DNA from: Paludibacteraceae bacterium
GTDB taxonomy: Bacteria; Bacteroidota; Bacteroidia; Bacteroidales; Paludibacteraceae
Direction of reading: 5' to 3'
Length of the DNA: 64,000 nt
NCBI GenBank assembly: GCA_024400115.1
Contig: JAKSNF010000001.1
Coordinates: 1-64,000 of the forward strand
How positions within the stretch are numbered: the first letter of the stretch is position 1; each line of letters starts with the position of its first letter. The position numbers and the translations under genes were made by a program. A model generated the notes under the pieces. The model did no database searches and had not been told where the DNA came from. It saw only the letters and a list, made by a program, of their open reading frames with translations. This document shows positions 26,997 through 35,776 of the stretch, in pieces.

Positions 26997-27028
26997 TTTG
27001 CATATATCAAAAAAAAGCAGTACCTTTG
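26997..27028 (+). promoter_or_regulatory. Extended promoter of mdh
   Basis: TTTG (26997-27000), a 20-nt spacer CATATATCAAAAAAAAGCAG, and TACCTTTG (27021-27028), 54 bp before the mdh ATG. A second TATCTTTG at 26899-26906 may be an upstream promoter. The text 26920-26955 (aggcgcacatac...aatgtacgcag) recurs inverted near 38477-38516. Confidence 0.8.
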
Positions 27029-27081
27029 TCGCCGCATTAGAAATTTAAACATTAAAAACAATACTTAAATATTAAAAAATT

Positions 27082-28023
27082 ATGTCTAAAATTACTGTTG
27101 TAGGTGCCGGTAATGTAGGTGCCACTTGTGCCAATGTTTTGGCTGTTCACGAAGTTGCAGACCAAGTATGCTTGATCGATATCAAAGAGGGTTTTGCCGA
27201 GGGTAAAGCCATGGATATCATGCAAACAGCTCAACTGATGGGCTTTGATACCGTCGTTGAAGGTGTTACCAACGATTATAGCAAAACCGCCGATTCCGAC
27301 GTTTGCATCATCACTTCCGGTCTGCCCCGTAAACCCGGTATGACCCGCGAAGAACTGATTGGCGTTAACTCGGGGATCGTTAAGAGCGTGGCTAACCAAC
27401 TGCTCACCTACTCTCCTAATGCTATTTTGGTTGTAGTAAGTAACCCGATGGACACGATGGCTTACCTGACCAAGGAAGCTCTTGGTCTGCCTCGCAACCG
27501 CGTGATTGGTATGGGTGGTGCTCTGGACAGCGCACGTCTCAAATACTTCCTGAGCCAAAAACTCAACTGCAACGCCAATGATGTAGAAGGTTTCGTTATC
27601 GGTGGTCACGGCGACACAACGATGATTCCGCTTAAGAGCTTCATGACCTACAAAGGTATGCACGTTAGTAACTTCCTTACCGAAGAGGAGATTGACGAAG
27701 TGGTTAAGAACACGATGGTAGGTGGCGCTACGCTGACAGGTTTGTTAGGCACCAGCGCATGGATGGCTCCGGGTGCTGCCGCTGCTTCCGTAGCTGAGGC
27801 TATCGTTAAAGACCAAAAGAAACTCATTCCTTGCTCCGCTTACTGCGAAGGTGAGTACGGCATTAAAGACCTCTATATCGGTGTGCCTTGCATCATCGGT
27901 AAGAACGGTATCGAGAAAGTGCTCGAACTCAAGATCTCGTCCGACGAGATGGCTAAACTGCGCGAGAGCGAAGCAGCCGTTCGTAAGACCACGAACGTTC
28001 TGAAAGAACTCAATGTTCTTTAA
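27082..28023 (+). CDS. mdh: Malate dehydrogenase (NAD-dependent)
   Basis: 313 residues, the LDH-like MDH type. Rossmann loop VVGAGNVGATCA at the N-terminus, acidic residue LIDIKEG for NAD binding, substrate-binding arginines in SGLPRKPGMTREEL, VSNPMDTMAYL and the catalytic His in IGGHGDTTM. Interconverts malate and oxaloacetate, in Bacteroidales usually on the reductive branch to fumarate and succinate. No insertions. The acyltransferase-like PLP gene follows 17 bp later. Confidence 0.96.
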   Translation: MSKITVVGAGNVGATCANVLAVHEVADQVCLIDIKEGFAEGKAMDIMQTAQLMGFDTVVEGVTNDYSKTADSDVCIITSGLPRKPGMTREELIGVNSGIVKSVANQLLTYSPNAILVVVSNPMDTMAYLTKEALGLPRNRVIGMGGALDSARLKYFLSQKLNCNANDVEGFVIGGHGDTTMIPLKSFMTYKGMHVSNFLTEEEIDEVVKNTMVGGATLTGLLGTSAWMAPGAAAASVAEAIVKDQKKLIPCSAYCEGEYGIKDLYIGVPCIIGKNGIEKVLELKISSDEMAKLRESEAAVRKTTNVLKELNVL

Positions 28024-28040
28024 ACCAAACACTAACTACA

Positions 28041-29258
28041 ATGTTAGACCTTTTTGCTAAATGTGACTATGAGCGACTGAGGATTGTAGAGAAGAAAGGT
28101 ATTTATCCTTATTTTCACACTCTGCAATCACGTCAGGCGCCCATAGTACAAATGGAAGGCAAGCGTATCATTATGTTAGGTAGTAACAACTACCTCGGCT
28201 ACACCGAAGATGAGAACGTGATTGCCGCCGGACACGCCGCTCTGGATAGGTACGGAACGGGCGTGAGTGGCAGCCGTTTCCTCAACGGAACACTTGACCT
28301 CCATTTAGAGTTGGAAGAAGCCTTGGCTCAGTTCACCGGCTATGAGACGGCAATGACTTGCTCCACGGGCTTCCAAACCAACTTAGCCATCATCTCAGCC
28401 ATCTGCGGTCCACACGATTATATCATCAACGACCGCGAGAACCACGCCTCTATCTATGACGCTTGTCGTTTGAGTTATGCTACTATGTTGCGCTACAAAC
28501 ACTCCGACATGGAGGACTTGGAGCGCCAATTGCAGAGCGTACCCGAATCGGCAGGGTGTCTGATTGTGACGGACGGCGTCTTCTCTATGAGAGGTGATAT
28601 ATGCAAACTGCCCGAGATATGCGCCCTTGCCAAGAAATACGGCGCACGCGTGATGGTAGATGATGCTCACGGTTTTGGCGTACTCGGTCCCGGCGGACGC
28701 GGTACGGCAGCGCATTTCGGATTGACTGACCAAGTCGATATAACGATGCTCACGTTCTCTAAGTCACTTGCCTCCCTTGGAGGGTGCATGCTGACCTCTA
28801 AGTTCGTATCTGACTACCTGCGTCATGTGAGTCGTCCGTTTATCTTCTCTGCCAGTTTAACACCTTGCTCTGCGGCTACTGCCTTAGCGGCTCTGCGCCG
28901 TTTGGAAGCCGAACCGGAACGTCCGAAGCGTCTCATGCAATTAGCCGCTTACTTCCGCGAAGGACTGAAGAAAGCAGGCGTTAAGATTATTGAGGCACCT
29001 ACGCCTATCGTGCCTATTTATACCTATAAGACCTTGGATACGCTCTATTACGGCAAGCGCTTGTTTGACGAGGGTGTTTATGTCAATCCCGTTGTAGCCC
29101 CCGGTTGTGTAGAAGGCGAATGTCTGCTCCGCACTACCCTCATGGCAAGCCACACGGAAGCCATCTTAGACGAAGCGGTTGAGATCATCTCTCGCGTCCT
29201 CCAACAAGGCGTACCCGCTGACCTCTATGATGGCATCGAGACAAGGCTTAAATTATAA
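28041..29258 (+). CDS. Alpha-oxoamine synthase, probable serine palmitoyltransferase
   Basis: 405 residues. A class II PLP-dependent acyltransferase. SRFLNGTLDLHLELE, STGFQTNLAI, DDAHGFGVLGPGGRG and the PLP-lysine motif TFSKSLASLGG are all present. The family includes KBL, BioF and serine palmitoyltransferase. The GTGVSGSRFLNGTLDLHLELE context and the C-terminal YVNPVVAPG block resemble Bacteroides serine palmitoyltransferase, and an SDR directly follows, as in Bacteroidota sphingolipid loci. Likely condenses serine with an acyl thioester as the first step of sphingolipid synthesis. BioF is the main alternative. Confidence 0.8.
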   Translation: MLDLFAKCDYERLRIVEKKGIYPYFHTLQSRQAPIVQMEGKRIIMLGSNNYLGYTEDENVIAAGHAALDRYGTGVSGSRFLNGTLDLHLELEEALAQFTGYETAMTCSTGFQTNLAIISAICGPHDYIINDRENHASIYDACRLSYATMLRYKHSDMEDLERQLQSVPESAGCLIVTDGVFSMRGDICKLPEICALAKKYGARVMVDDAHGFGVLGPGGRGTAAHFGLTDQVDITMLTFSKSLASLGGCMLTSKFVSDYLRHVSRPFIFSASLTPCSAATALAALRRLEAEPERPKRLMQLAAYFREGLKKAGVKIIEAPTPIVPIYTYKTLDTLYYGKRLFDEGVYVNPVVAPGCVEGECLLRTTLMASHTEAILDEAVEIISRVLQQGVPADLYDGIETRLKL

Positions 29259-29265
29259 ATCGTAC

Positions 29266-30048
29266 ATGTCCCAAACGCTCCTCATTTCCGGCGGTTCGAG
29301 TGGCATAGGAAAAGCCACCGTTGACCTCTTTGTCTCCAAAGGGTGGGAAGTTTACGAACTGAGCCGTCACGGGAAGAGTTCAGAGCATGTCCACCATGTC
29401 GATTGCGACGTAACGCAAGTGGAGAGCGTACAAGCAGCGGTGCAAGCCGTTCTTGCCCTCACCGACCACCTCGATGTGGTTATCTCCAATGCCGGATACG
29501 GAATCAGTGGTGCTATCGAATATACAGACCCCAAAGAGGCTCACCAACAGTTAGAGGTGAATTTCTTTGGGGCTATGAATCTGACACAAGCCGTTTTGCC
29601 CCAACTGCGCAAGCAAGGACGTGGACGGATTATCTTCACCTCCTCGGTGGCAGCGGTGCTGTCTATTCCTTATCAATCGTTTTACTCGATTAGTAAGGCG
29701 GCTATCAACAGTTTCGCCCTTGCTTTGCAGAACGAAGTGAGACCGTTTGGAATACGAGTGAGTGTACTCATGCCGGGCGATGTGGCAACCGGTTTTACCG
29801 CAGCTCGCGTTAAGTGCGAAACCGGCAGTGAAGTCTATGGCAATATTCACAAAGCTGTTGCCGCCATGGAGAAAGACGAACAAGGAGGAATGAAGCCCCA
29901 ACAGATGGCTCGCTGTTTCTACCGAATAGCTACAGCGCGTTGTCCCAAACCGCAATACATCGGTGGGGCGCAATATAAACTCTTCTGTTTCCTTGACCGC
30001 CTCCTTCCCAAACGCTTCGTCAATTGGGTTGTAGGACGTTTATATTAA
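29266..30048 (+). CDS. SDR-family oxidoreductase, possible 3-ketosphinganine reductase
   Basis: 260 residues. The NAD(P)-binding GGSSGIG follows the first strand (LLISGGSSGIGKATVDLF), NAG appears in SNAGYGISG, and the catalytic Ser-Tyr-Lys is in FTSSVAAVLS and YSISK. The ATG at 29266 is taken, 7 bp after the preceding stop; longer forms overlap that gene in another frame. Pairing with the probable serine palmitoyltransferase suggests it reduces the 3-keto product, but SDR specificity cannot be read from sequence. The C-terminus has a hydrophobic/basic tail (FLDRLLPKRFVNWVVGRLY) that may touch the membrane. Confidence 0.8.
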   Translation: MSQTLLISGGSSGIGKATVDLFVSKGWEVYELSRHGKSSEHVHHVDCDVTQVESVQAAVQAVLALTDHLDVVISNAGYGISGAIEYTDPKEAHQQLEVNFFGAMNLTQAVLPQLRKQGRGRIIFTSSVAAVLSIPYQSFYSISKAAINSFALALQNEVRPFGIRVSVLMPGDVATGFTAARVKCETGSEVYGNIHKAVAAMEKDEQGGMKPQQMARCFYRIATARCPKPQYIGGAQYKLFCFLDRLLPKRFVNWVVGRLY

Positions 30049-30085
30049 CCATACACAATAGCCTTTGGGCGCACCATCCACCAAA

Positions 30086-31009
30086 ATGAACATCCGCATT
30101 ATCAGTCCTTCGGGGGCAATTGACCCAAAATATATCGATGCTGCCAAACAGCGTCTTGTATCGTGGGGACATGTTGTAACGGAAGGCAAATATACTCGCG
30201 GTTCGTGGGGACGCTTTGCCGCAACGGATGAGCAAAGGATACGCGACCTCAATGAGGCTTTTGCCGACCCCGAAGTAGAGGCTATTCTGTGCGCTCGAGG
30301 CGGATATGGTTTACAACGCATATTAGACAAGATACACCCGACGAATAAACTCGTTATCGGTTTCTCCGACATTACGGCGTTGCATCAACTCATGCACACC
30401 ATAGGTGTGCCTTCTTTGCACGCTATCATGTGCAAGCATATAGCCACCCTTCCTGAAGACAGTGTTGCGTTGCAAAGTTTTCACCAAACTTTACAAGAAT
30501 TTGCCACATCTTCATTCTCTCTAAACTCTCAACTCTCAACTACTCTAAACTCTAAACTCTCCACTCTAAACTCAAGACAGGGTTTCGGTCGAGGGACACT
30601 TATCGGTGGCAACCTCTCCGTCTTGTATGGGCTACAAGGCACGCCTTACGGCTTAGGGAGTAGCGAGGTAGAGGAGGAGAGGAGTAGGGTAAATACAATT
30701 CTCTTCATAGAGGATATCGCCGAGAGGCATTATCACATTGACAGGATGATGCAGAACCTCCGCATGAGTGGGGTGCTGGCTAACTTATCCGGACTGATTG
30801 TGGGTCAGTTTACCGACTGCGAAGAGGATAAGGGCATGCACGAAACGGTTTATGAAACGATTCTACGAGCCGTACAGGATTATGACTATCCCGTACTCTT
30901 TGATTTTCCGGCAGGACATGTAGAAGACAATCGTCCTCTCTGGTTAGGGAAGACGATTGAATTAGAAGTGACACCTAATATATCGCGCGTTACGTACGCG
31001 TGCAAGTAG
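30086..31009 (+). CDS. LD-carboxypeptidase (peptidase S66, LdcA/MccF-like)
   Basis: 307 residues. N-terminal IRIISPSGAIDPKYIDAA, the RGGYGLQRIL block, the nucleophile-serine region IGFSDITALHQL, and the later Glu/His partners in FIEDIAERHYHIDRMM and FPAGHVEDNRPLWLG fit family S66, which trims D-Ala from muropeptide tetrapeptides during cell-wall recycling. No signal peptide, so cytosolic. An ACTCTAA array (about 30516-30575) is inserted in frame (SLNSQLSTTLNSKLSTLNS) just before the conserved GTLIGGNLSVLYGLQGTP. The ATG at 30086 is chosen; the upstream ATG lacks family sequence. Confidence 0.9.
   Translation: MNIRIISPSGAIDPKYIDAAKQRLVSWGHVVTEGKYTRGSWGRFAATDEQRIRDLNEAFADPEVEAILCARGGYGLQRILDKIHPTNKLVIGFSDITALHQLMHTIGVPSLHAIMCKHIATLPEDSVALQSFHQTLQEFATSSFSLNSQLSTTLNSKLSTLNSRQGFGRGTLIGGNLSVLYGLQGTPYGLGSSEVEEERSRVNTILFIEDIAERHYHIDRMMQNLRMSGVLANLSGLIVGQFTDCEEDKGMHETVYETILRAVQDYDYPVLFDFPAGHVEDNRPLWLGKTIELEVTPNISRVTYACK
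30516..30575. repeat. Heptanucleotide array inside LD-carboxypeptidase gene
   Basis: About eight ACTCTAA/ACTCTCA/ACTCTCC units with one short unit. The unit variants place TCA or TCC wherever TAA would be in frame. Confidence 0.92.
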
Positions 31010-31013
31010 GTTT

Positions 31014-31868
31014 CTATTTGTTCTTAAGAAGCATTTTACGCAGGAAGAATATTCCCACACCCGTCAGTATCAGCGAAAGGATACCGACCCACAACGTGTC
31101 GCCATAACCGAACGTATCTGCACCCGTTGAGTCCAGACCGTTCCAATACATCACGTTATACACAATGACTGCCAAGGCGTTATTGGTTAGGTGCATCACA
31201 ATAGGCAACCACAGACTCCCACTCCACGCAAGCATATAACCAAACAGCGCTCCTAATAACATGCGCGGAAAGAAACCGAAGAACTGCATGTGGACAGCAC
31301 TAAAGAGAATAGCCGAAACCCAAATGGCGATTTTTAGTTTAGAGTTGTTTCCCTTAAAGAAATTGATGAGTAGGGCGCGGAAGGTGAGTTCTTCGCCGAA
31401 GGCAGGAAGGAAGGCTACCACAAAAAGCGTTGCCATAAACTGCCCAGCGTTTTCGGTTCTCACAAACTGCTCCGTCACCGACAAAGCCGCCTCCTCCATG
31501 GCTCTCAGTTTAGTTTCCAAGCCCGCCAAAGACTCAGGAAAAGTGATTTGCTGATTGAGTTGCGAGAGTAAGTTCAAGCCGGGCAAGGCGATGATCATGA
31601 GGAGTGCGCATAGGGCGCCGTAAGACCACTTCGTTGAAGGACTGCTAAGGTGCAACCACTCTTTCCATTGCCCTTTGTACCATAGTAGGGCGCAGAGGAT
31701 AGGCGGCAGAACGAAGGTGGCTATGGACTGAGCCGTTTGAAGCCACATCAGCGGGGAACGCGTTTGGCTACCCCCGCTGACCATTACCCACACTACCATG
31801 GTTAGGAGTGTGAGACCACACAATATCCCTAACCATGTTAGTATACGTATGATGGTTTGTTTAGCCAT
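31014..31868 (-). CDS. CPBP-family intramembrane glutamic endopeptidase
   Basis: 284 residues with about eight hydrophobic helices (first at about 7-28). The CPBP/Rce1-like motifs are present: EELTFRALLINFF with the paired glutamates and arginine, and SAVHMQFFGFFPRMLLGALFGYML with the histidine. It is an integral membrane protease whose natural substrate is unknown. The start shares one base with the stop of the rubrerythrin gene (TAATG), so the two are co-translated. Convergent with the LD-carboxypeptidase gene, with 4 bp between. Confidence 0.9.
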   Translation of the reverse strand: MAKQTIIRILTWLGILCGLTLLTMVVWVMVSGGSQTRSPLMWLQTAQSIATFVLPPILCALLWYKGQWKEWLHLSSPSTKWSYGALCALLMIIALPGLNLLSQLNQQITFPESLAGLETKLRAMEEAALSVTEQFVRTENAGQFMATLFVVAFLPAFGEELTFRALLINFFKGNNSKLKIAIWVSAILFSAVHMQFFGFFPRMLLGALFGYMLAWSGSLWLPIVMHLTNNALAVIVYNVMYWNGLDSTGADTFGYGDTLWVGILSLILTGVGIFFLRKMLLKNK

Positions 31869-32413
31869 TAGAAATTAGCTTTGCTGATTTCAAAATAAGC
31901 TTGCGGATGAGCGCAAACGGGGCATTTATCGGGAGCTTCGGTACCTACTACGATATGACCGCAGTTACGGCACTCCCATACTTTCACTTCGCTGCGTTTG
32001 AACACTTCTTTCATCTCAATGTTCTTGAGCAGAGCACGATAGCGCTCCTCGTGGCGTTTCTCGATAGCAGCTACCCCGCGGAAACGCTCTGCCAATTCAG
32101 CAAAACCTTCCTTCTCTGCGGTCTCAGCAAAACCTTTGTACATATCCGTCCACTCGAAGTTCTCACCATTAGCGGCAGCAGCGAGGTTCTCAACGGTATC
32201 GGGCACAGCACCACCATTGAGTTCTTTGAACCACAGTTTAGCGTGCTCCTTCTCGTTATTAGCCGTTTCTTCAAAAATAGCGGCTATTTGTTCAAAACCA
32301 TCCTTCTTTGCTTTGGAAGCAAAATAGGTGTACTTGTTACGTGCCATCGACTCTCCGGCGAAGGCTGTTTCCAGATTTTTCTCGGTCTGGGTACCGGCAT
32401 AGATGTTAGCCAT
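31868..32413 (-). CDS. rbr: Rubrerythrin
   Basis: 181 residues. N-terminal ferritin-like diiron domain with the ExxY/ExxH ligand pattern ([43 protein letters not shown]) and a C-terminal rubredoxin domain with paired cysteines (CRNCGH and CPVCAH). Reduces hydrogen peroxide in anaerobes. The ATG at 32413 gives the normal [14 protein letters not shown] start. Divergent from the reverse rubrerythrin, with overlapping promoters in an inverted repeat. Confidence 0.95.
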   Translation of the reverse strand: MANIYAGTQTEKNLETAFAGESMARNKYTYFASKAKKDGFEQIAAIFEETANNEKEHAKLWFKELNGGAVPDTVENLAAAANGENFEWTDMYKGFAETAEKEGFAELAERFRGVAAIEKRHEERYRALLKNIEMKEVFKRSEVKVWECRNCGHIVVGTEAPDKCPVCAHPQAYFEISKANF

Positions 32414-32457
32414 AATGTTTGAAATTAAATTAATATTGGGCTGTTTCTCCCTTTTCG

Positions 32458-32513
32458 TGTGCAAAGATACAAATAAATTTGCAAATATGCAAAAAAAAGT
32501 GTATCTTTGCACA
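32458..32513. promoter_or_regulatory. Divergent rubrerythrin promoters in an inverted repeat
   Basis: TGTGCAAAGATAC (32458-32470) and its reverse complement GTATCTTTGCACA (32501-32513) each contain a -7 box: minus TATCTTTG 32462-32469 with TTTG at 32490-32493, plus TATCTTTG 32502-32509 with TTTG at 32478-32481, both with 20-nt spacers. The two promoters interlock within 56 bp, so transcription in the two directions should be mutually exclusive or jointly controlled. Confidence 0.85.
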
Positions 32514-32581
32514 GATTTTTGGAAAGACTGCCCGTTAGAGGACTATTTTTATTATATTAATCACTTAAACTCCTAATTATT

Positions 32582-33127
32582 ATGAAGAAGAAATTCGTTT
32601 GCCCTATTTGTGGTTACGTTTTTGAAGGCGAGCAGGCACCGGAGCGTTGCCCGCAATGTAAACAAATCGTTACGTGGAAAGAAGCTGCTACTGACAAGAT
32701 CGAGTTCGCTTGCGAACACATCATCGGTGTAGCCAAGGACACGGACGACCAAATGAAAGCTGACCTCAATGCTCACTTCATGGGTGAGGCTACCGAGGTA
32801 GGTATGTATCTTGCTATGTCGCGTCAAGCCGACCGCGAGGGTTATCCCGAAGTGGCAGAGGCTTTCAAACGCTACGCTTTTGAGGAAGCAGAGCACTGCG
32901 CTAAGTTTGCCGAACTGCTCGGTGACGTTGTTTGGGACACCAAGACCAACTTAGAGAAACGTATGATGGCAGAGGCCGGTGCTTGCGAAGGTAAGCTCGC
33001 TATTGCTAAACGCGCTAAAGAACTCAACCTCGACGCTATTCATGACACCGTTCACGAGATGGCTAAAGACGAGGCTCGTCACGGCCGTGGTTTCGAGGGT
33101 CTGTTCAATCGTTACTTCAAGAAGTAA
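32582..33127 (+). CDS. Reverse rubrerythrin (N-terminal rubredoxin, C-terminal diiron domain)
   Basis: 181 residues. The order is swapped relative to the neighbouring rbr: two CxxC motifs come first (CPICGY 7-12 and CPQCKQ about 23-28), then the ferritin-like domain ([54 protein letters not shown]). This architecture is known from anaerobes as an NADH-linked peroxide reductase. It is expressed from the divergent promoter and ends at a hairpin terminator. Confidence 0.93.
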   Translation: MKKKFVCPICGYVFEGEQAPERCPQCKQIVTWKEAATDKIEFACEHIIGVAKDTDDQMKADLNAHFMGEATEVGMYLAMSRQADREGYPEVAEAFKRYAFEEAEHCAKFAELLGDVVWDTKTNLEKRMMAEAGACEGKLAIAKRAKELNLDAIHDTVHEMAKDEARHGRGFEGLFNRYFKK

Positions 33128-33162
33128 ACAAGCGTTGACATCGTTCATAACGTTACACACAA

Positions 33163-33192
33163 CAATCGCCCCAAGTTTCCTCGGGGCGATTG
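33163..33192. terminator. Bidirectional hairpin terminator
   Basis: A perfect 10-bp stem, CAATCGCCCC / GGGGCGATTG, with a 10-nt loop, between two convergent genes (reverse rubrerythrin and CoA-transferase). It is followed by ctttatta on the plus strand. Confidence 0.85.
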
Positions 33193-33211
33193 CTTTATTA
33201 TACGTATGTTT

Positions 33212-34696
33212 TTACTCAAACTTGGTGTTACGCATGTCACCGGATTTGAGGAACTCGCGGTGCATTGCCGTAGCGAAGTCCAGGTTATGCGGCGTGTGAG
33301 CCGTCTTGCACTTAGCCAAGTACTCATTCAACATAGGACGATATTGCGGGTCAACACACTTATTGATTATCTCGTGCGCACGCTCAATAGGACTCTTACC
33401 ACGAAGGTCGGCAATACCGTGCTCGGTGATGATAATCTTCACACTATGCTCGGAGTGATCCACGTGACTAACCATCGGGACGAAGGATGAGATAGCACCA
33501 TCCTTAGCCGTGGACGGAGTCGTGTAGATGGAGACATAAGCGTTACGGGTGAAGTCACCACTACCGCCGATACCATTCATCATCTTCGTACCACAGATAT
33601 GGGTAGAGTTGATATTACCATAGATATCTGCCTCAATAGCCGTGTTGATGGTAATCAAACCTAAACGACGGGCAATCTCGGGGTTATTGGAGATCTCTTG
33701 CGGACGAAGAACAATCTTGTCCTTGAAGAAATCCATGTGGTCAATAATGTCTTGCAGTTTATCGGCACCTACAGTAAGTGAGCAACCGGAAGCGAACTTA
33801 ACGCGTCCCTCTTTCATTAGACCTACTACGGAGTCTTGGATAACCTCGGTGTACATCTCGAAAGGAGGAATATCCTTATTCTCTCCTAATGCACCTAAAA
33901 CGGCGTTAGCGATATTACCCACACCCGATTGGATAGGCAAGAAGGAAGCAGGGATACGACCGGCTTTCATCTCGTTCTCAAGGAAGAGAGCCACATTATC
34001 ACCAATGCGTTTAGTGGTCTCATCTAAGTCAGAGAACTTACCTACCTCGTTAGGACGATTGGTGCGAACAACAGCCACAATTTTCTTGGGGTCAACTTTG
34101 ATGCAGTCGGAACCGATGCGGTCAGAAGGTTTATAGATAGGAATCTCACGACGTAAAGGCGGGTCAAGAGGCTCGTAAATATCGTGCATACCGCGCATCG
34201 TAGCGGGCATAGCAGCATTGAGTTCAACGATGATGCGGTCTGCCATGTGACAGAAAGTGGGCATGTTTCCCACACCGGCGGTAGGCACAATCTCACCATC
34301 CTCCGTTACCTCGCATGCCTCAACTAAAGCGACGGTGGGTTTAGGAAGGAACCCGTAACGGATATTCTGAGCTAACTCAGACAAGTGCATATCAAAGTAA
34401 TGCGCATTCTGACTATTGAGTTCAGTACGTAGGTCCTTATTAGACTGATAGGGCGTGCGGTGATTGATAGCGTGAGCACGAGCTAAAGCACCATCGCAAC
34501 TATCACCCGTAGAAGCACCGGTATAGATATCAATCTTAAACTCTTTACCTTCAGCATGGAGTTGCTCCGCCATCTTAGCGATAGCGGTAGCAACATCTTT
34601 CGGAGCACCGGCAGGGGTAAAACCACCACAACCGACCACGTCCCCATTATGGACGAACTTAGCAGCCTCTTCGGCTGACATAAAAGGAAGTGCCAT
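33212..34696 (-). CDS. Acetyl-CoA hydrolase/transferase family, succinyl-CoA:acetate CoA-transferase type
   Basis: 494 residues. Class I CoA-transferase: N-terminal FVHNGDVVGCGGFTPAGAPK, the oxyanion-type loop GVGNIANAVLGAL and the active-site glutamate block NTAIEADIYGNINSTHICG, then GIGGSGDFTRNAY. The family includes acetyl-CoA hydrolases and succinyl-CoA:acetate CoA-transferases; in a fermenting anaerobe it would couple acetate, propionate or succinate excretion to CoA recycling. The ATG at 34696, 1 bp after the aldolase stop, is chosen because MALPFMSAEEAAKF matches the family start. Confidence 0.9.
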   Translation of the reverse strand: MALPFMSAEEAAKFVHNGDVVGCGGFTPAGAPKDVATAIAKMAEQLHAEGKEFKIDIYTGASTGDSCDGALARAHAINHRTPYQSNKDLRTELNSQNAHYFDMHLSELAQNIRYGFLPKPTVALVEACEVTEDGEIVPTAGVGNMPTFCHMADRIIVELNAAMPATMRGMHDIYEPLDPPLRREIPIYKPSDRIGSDCIKVDPKKIVAVVRTNRPNEVGKFSDLDETTKRIGDNVALFLENEMKAGRIPASFLPIQSGVGNIANAVLGALGENKDIPPFEMYTEVIQDSVVGLMKEGRVKFASGCSLTVGADKLQDIIDHMDFFKDKIVLRPQEISNNPEIARRLGLITINTAIEADIYGNINSTHICGTKMMNGIGGSGDFTRNAYVSIYTTPSTAKDGAISSFVPMVSHVDHSEHSVKIIITEHGIADLRGKSPIERAHEIINKCVDPQYRPMLNEYLAKCKTAHTPHNLDFATAMHREFLKSGDMRNTKFE

Positions 34697-34697
34697 A

Positions 34698-35699
34698 TTA
34701 CAATGCCTTTCCGTCCGAACCAAGGACATTAACGATCTTATGTTTATAGAGTTCAATCATCAAATCACGAGCGGGTCCGCAGTACTTACGAGGATCGAAC
34801 TCACCGGGTTTCTCAGCGAAGACCTTACGAACAGCAGCGGTGAAAGCCAGACGGCTATCAGAGTCGATATTGATCTTACATACAGCCGAAGCGGCAGCCT
34901 TACGGAGTTGTTCCTCCGGAATACCTACTGCATCGGGTAGTTTACCTCCGTTAGCATTGATGATGTCCACGTACTCTTGCGGAACAGAAGACGAACCGTG
35001 CAGAACGATAGGGAAGCCGGGCAGTTGCTTCATCACAGCATCAAGCACATCGAATGCTAATGGAGGAGGAACGAGACGACCGGTCTTGGGGTCACGGGTG
35101 CATTGTTCGGGTTTGAACTTATAAGCACCATGGCTCGTACCAATAGAGATAGCCAAACTATCGCAACCCGTACGGGTAGCAAAATCAATCACCTCTTCGG
35201 GTTTGGTGTAATGACTCTCTTCTGCAGCCACCTCATCCTCAACGCCGGCAAGAACACCGAGTTCAGCCTCAACGGTAACGTCATATTGGTGAGCATACTC
35301 AACCACTTTCTTGGTCAGAGCGATATTCTCCTCGTAAGGAAGAGCACTGCCGTCAATCATAACGGACGAGAAACCGAAGTCCACGCAACTCTTGCACAGT
35401 TCGAAACTATCTCCGTGGTCGAGGTGCAGAACGATTTGGGGATTCTCCCAACCAAGTTCCTTAGCGTACTCAACAGCACCTTGTGCCATGTAACGAAGGA
35501 GCGTTTGGTTAGCGTAGTTACGAGCACCCTTACTTACTTGCAGGATAACAGGAGACTTAGTAGCAGCCGAAGCAGAAACGATAGCTTGCAGTTGCTCCAT
35601 GTTGTTGAAATTGAAAGCGGGAATAGCATAACCGCCTTTGATGGCCTTTGCGAACATATCACGGGTGTTCACCAGACCGAGTTCTTTAAAACTTACCAT
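34698..35699 (-). CDS. fba: Class II fructose-1,6-bisphosphate aldolase
   Basis: 333 residues. Zinc-dependent aldolase. The zinc-ligand and catalytic block is in VLHLDHGDSFELCKSCVDFGF (His-Asp-His), with VTVEAELGVLAG, AISIGTSHGAYKF and the phosphate-binding VLHGSSSVP and CKINIDSDSRLAF. Cleaves fructose 1,6-bisphosphate in glycolysis and makes it in gluconeogenesis. The CoA-transferase gene follows immediately. Upstream (35700-35768) is a nine-nucleotide repeat array instead of an ordinary leader. Confidence 0.95.
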   Translation of the reverse strand: MVSFKELGLVNTRDMFAKAIKGGYAIPAFNFNNMEQLQAIVSASAATKSPVILQVSKGARNYANQTLLRYMAQGAVEYAKELGWENPQIVLHLDHGDSFELCKSCVDFGFSSVMIDGSALPYEENIALTKKVVEYAHQYDVTVEAELGVLAGVEDEVAAEESHYTKPEEVIDFATRTGCDSLAISIGTSHGAYKFKPEQCTRDPKTGRLVPPPLAFDVLDAVMKQLPGFPIVLHGSSSVPQEYVDIINANGGKLPDAVGIPEEQLRKAAASAVCKINIDSDSRLAFTAAVRKVFAEKPGEFDPRKYCGPARDLMIELYKHKIVNVLGSDGKAL

Positions 35700-35722
35700 A
35701 ATGTTAAAAATTTTATTATTGT

Positions 35723-35776
35723 TCTAGTTATTCTAGGAGTTCTAGTTTGTCTAGTTAGTCTAGTTTTTCTATGAGT
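35723..35776. repeat. Nine-nucleotide array (TCTAGTTNN family)
   Basis: Six 9-nt units (tctagttat, tctaggagt, tctagtttg, tctagttag, tctagtttt, tctatgagt) between the OPT and aldolase genes. The OPT stop codon (plus-strand cta at 35769-35771) is in the last unit. Confidence 0.85.

Noticed and set aside
26932-27048. 38-codon ORF (MYAEKKEQKAEIKNL...) upstream of mdh
   Set aside because: It runs through the mdh promoter boxes. A leader peptide is possible, but nothing supports translation.
27052-27663. 203-codon minus-strand ORF over mdh
   Set aside because: Antisense to a well-supported malate dehydrogenase.
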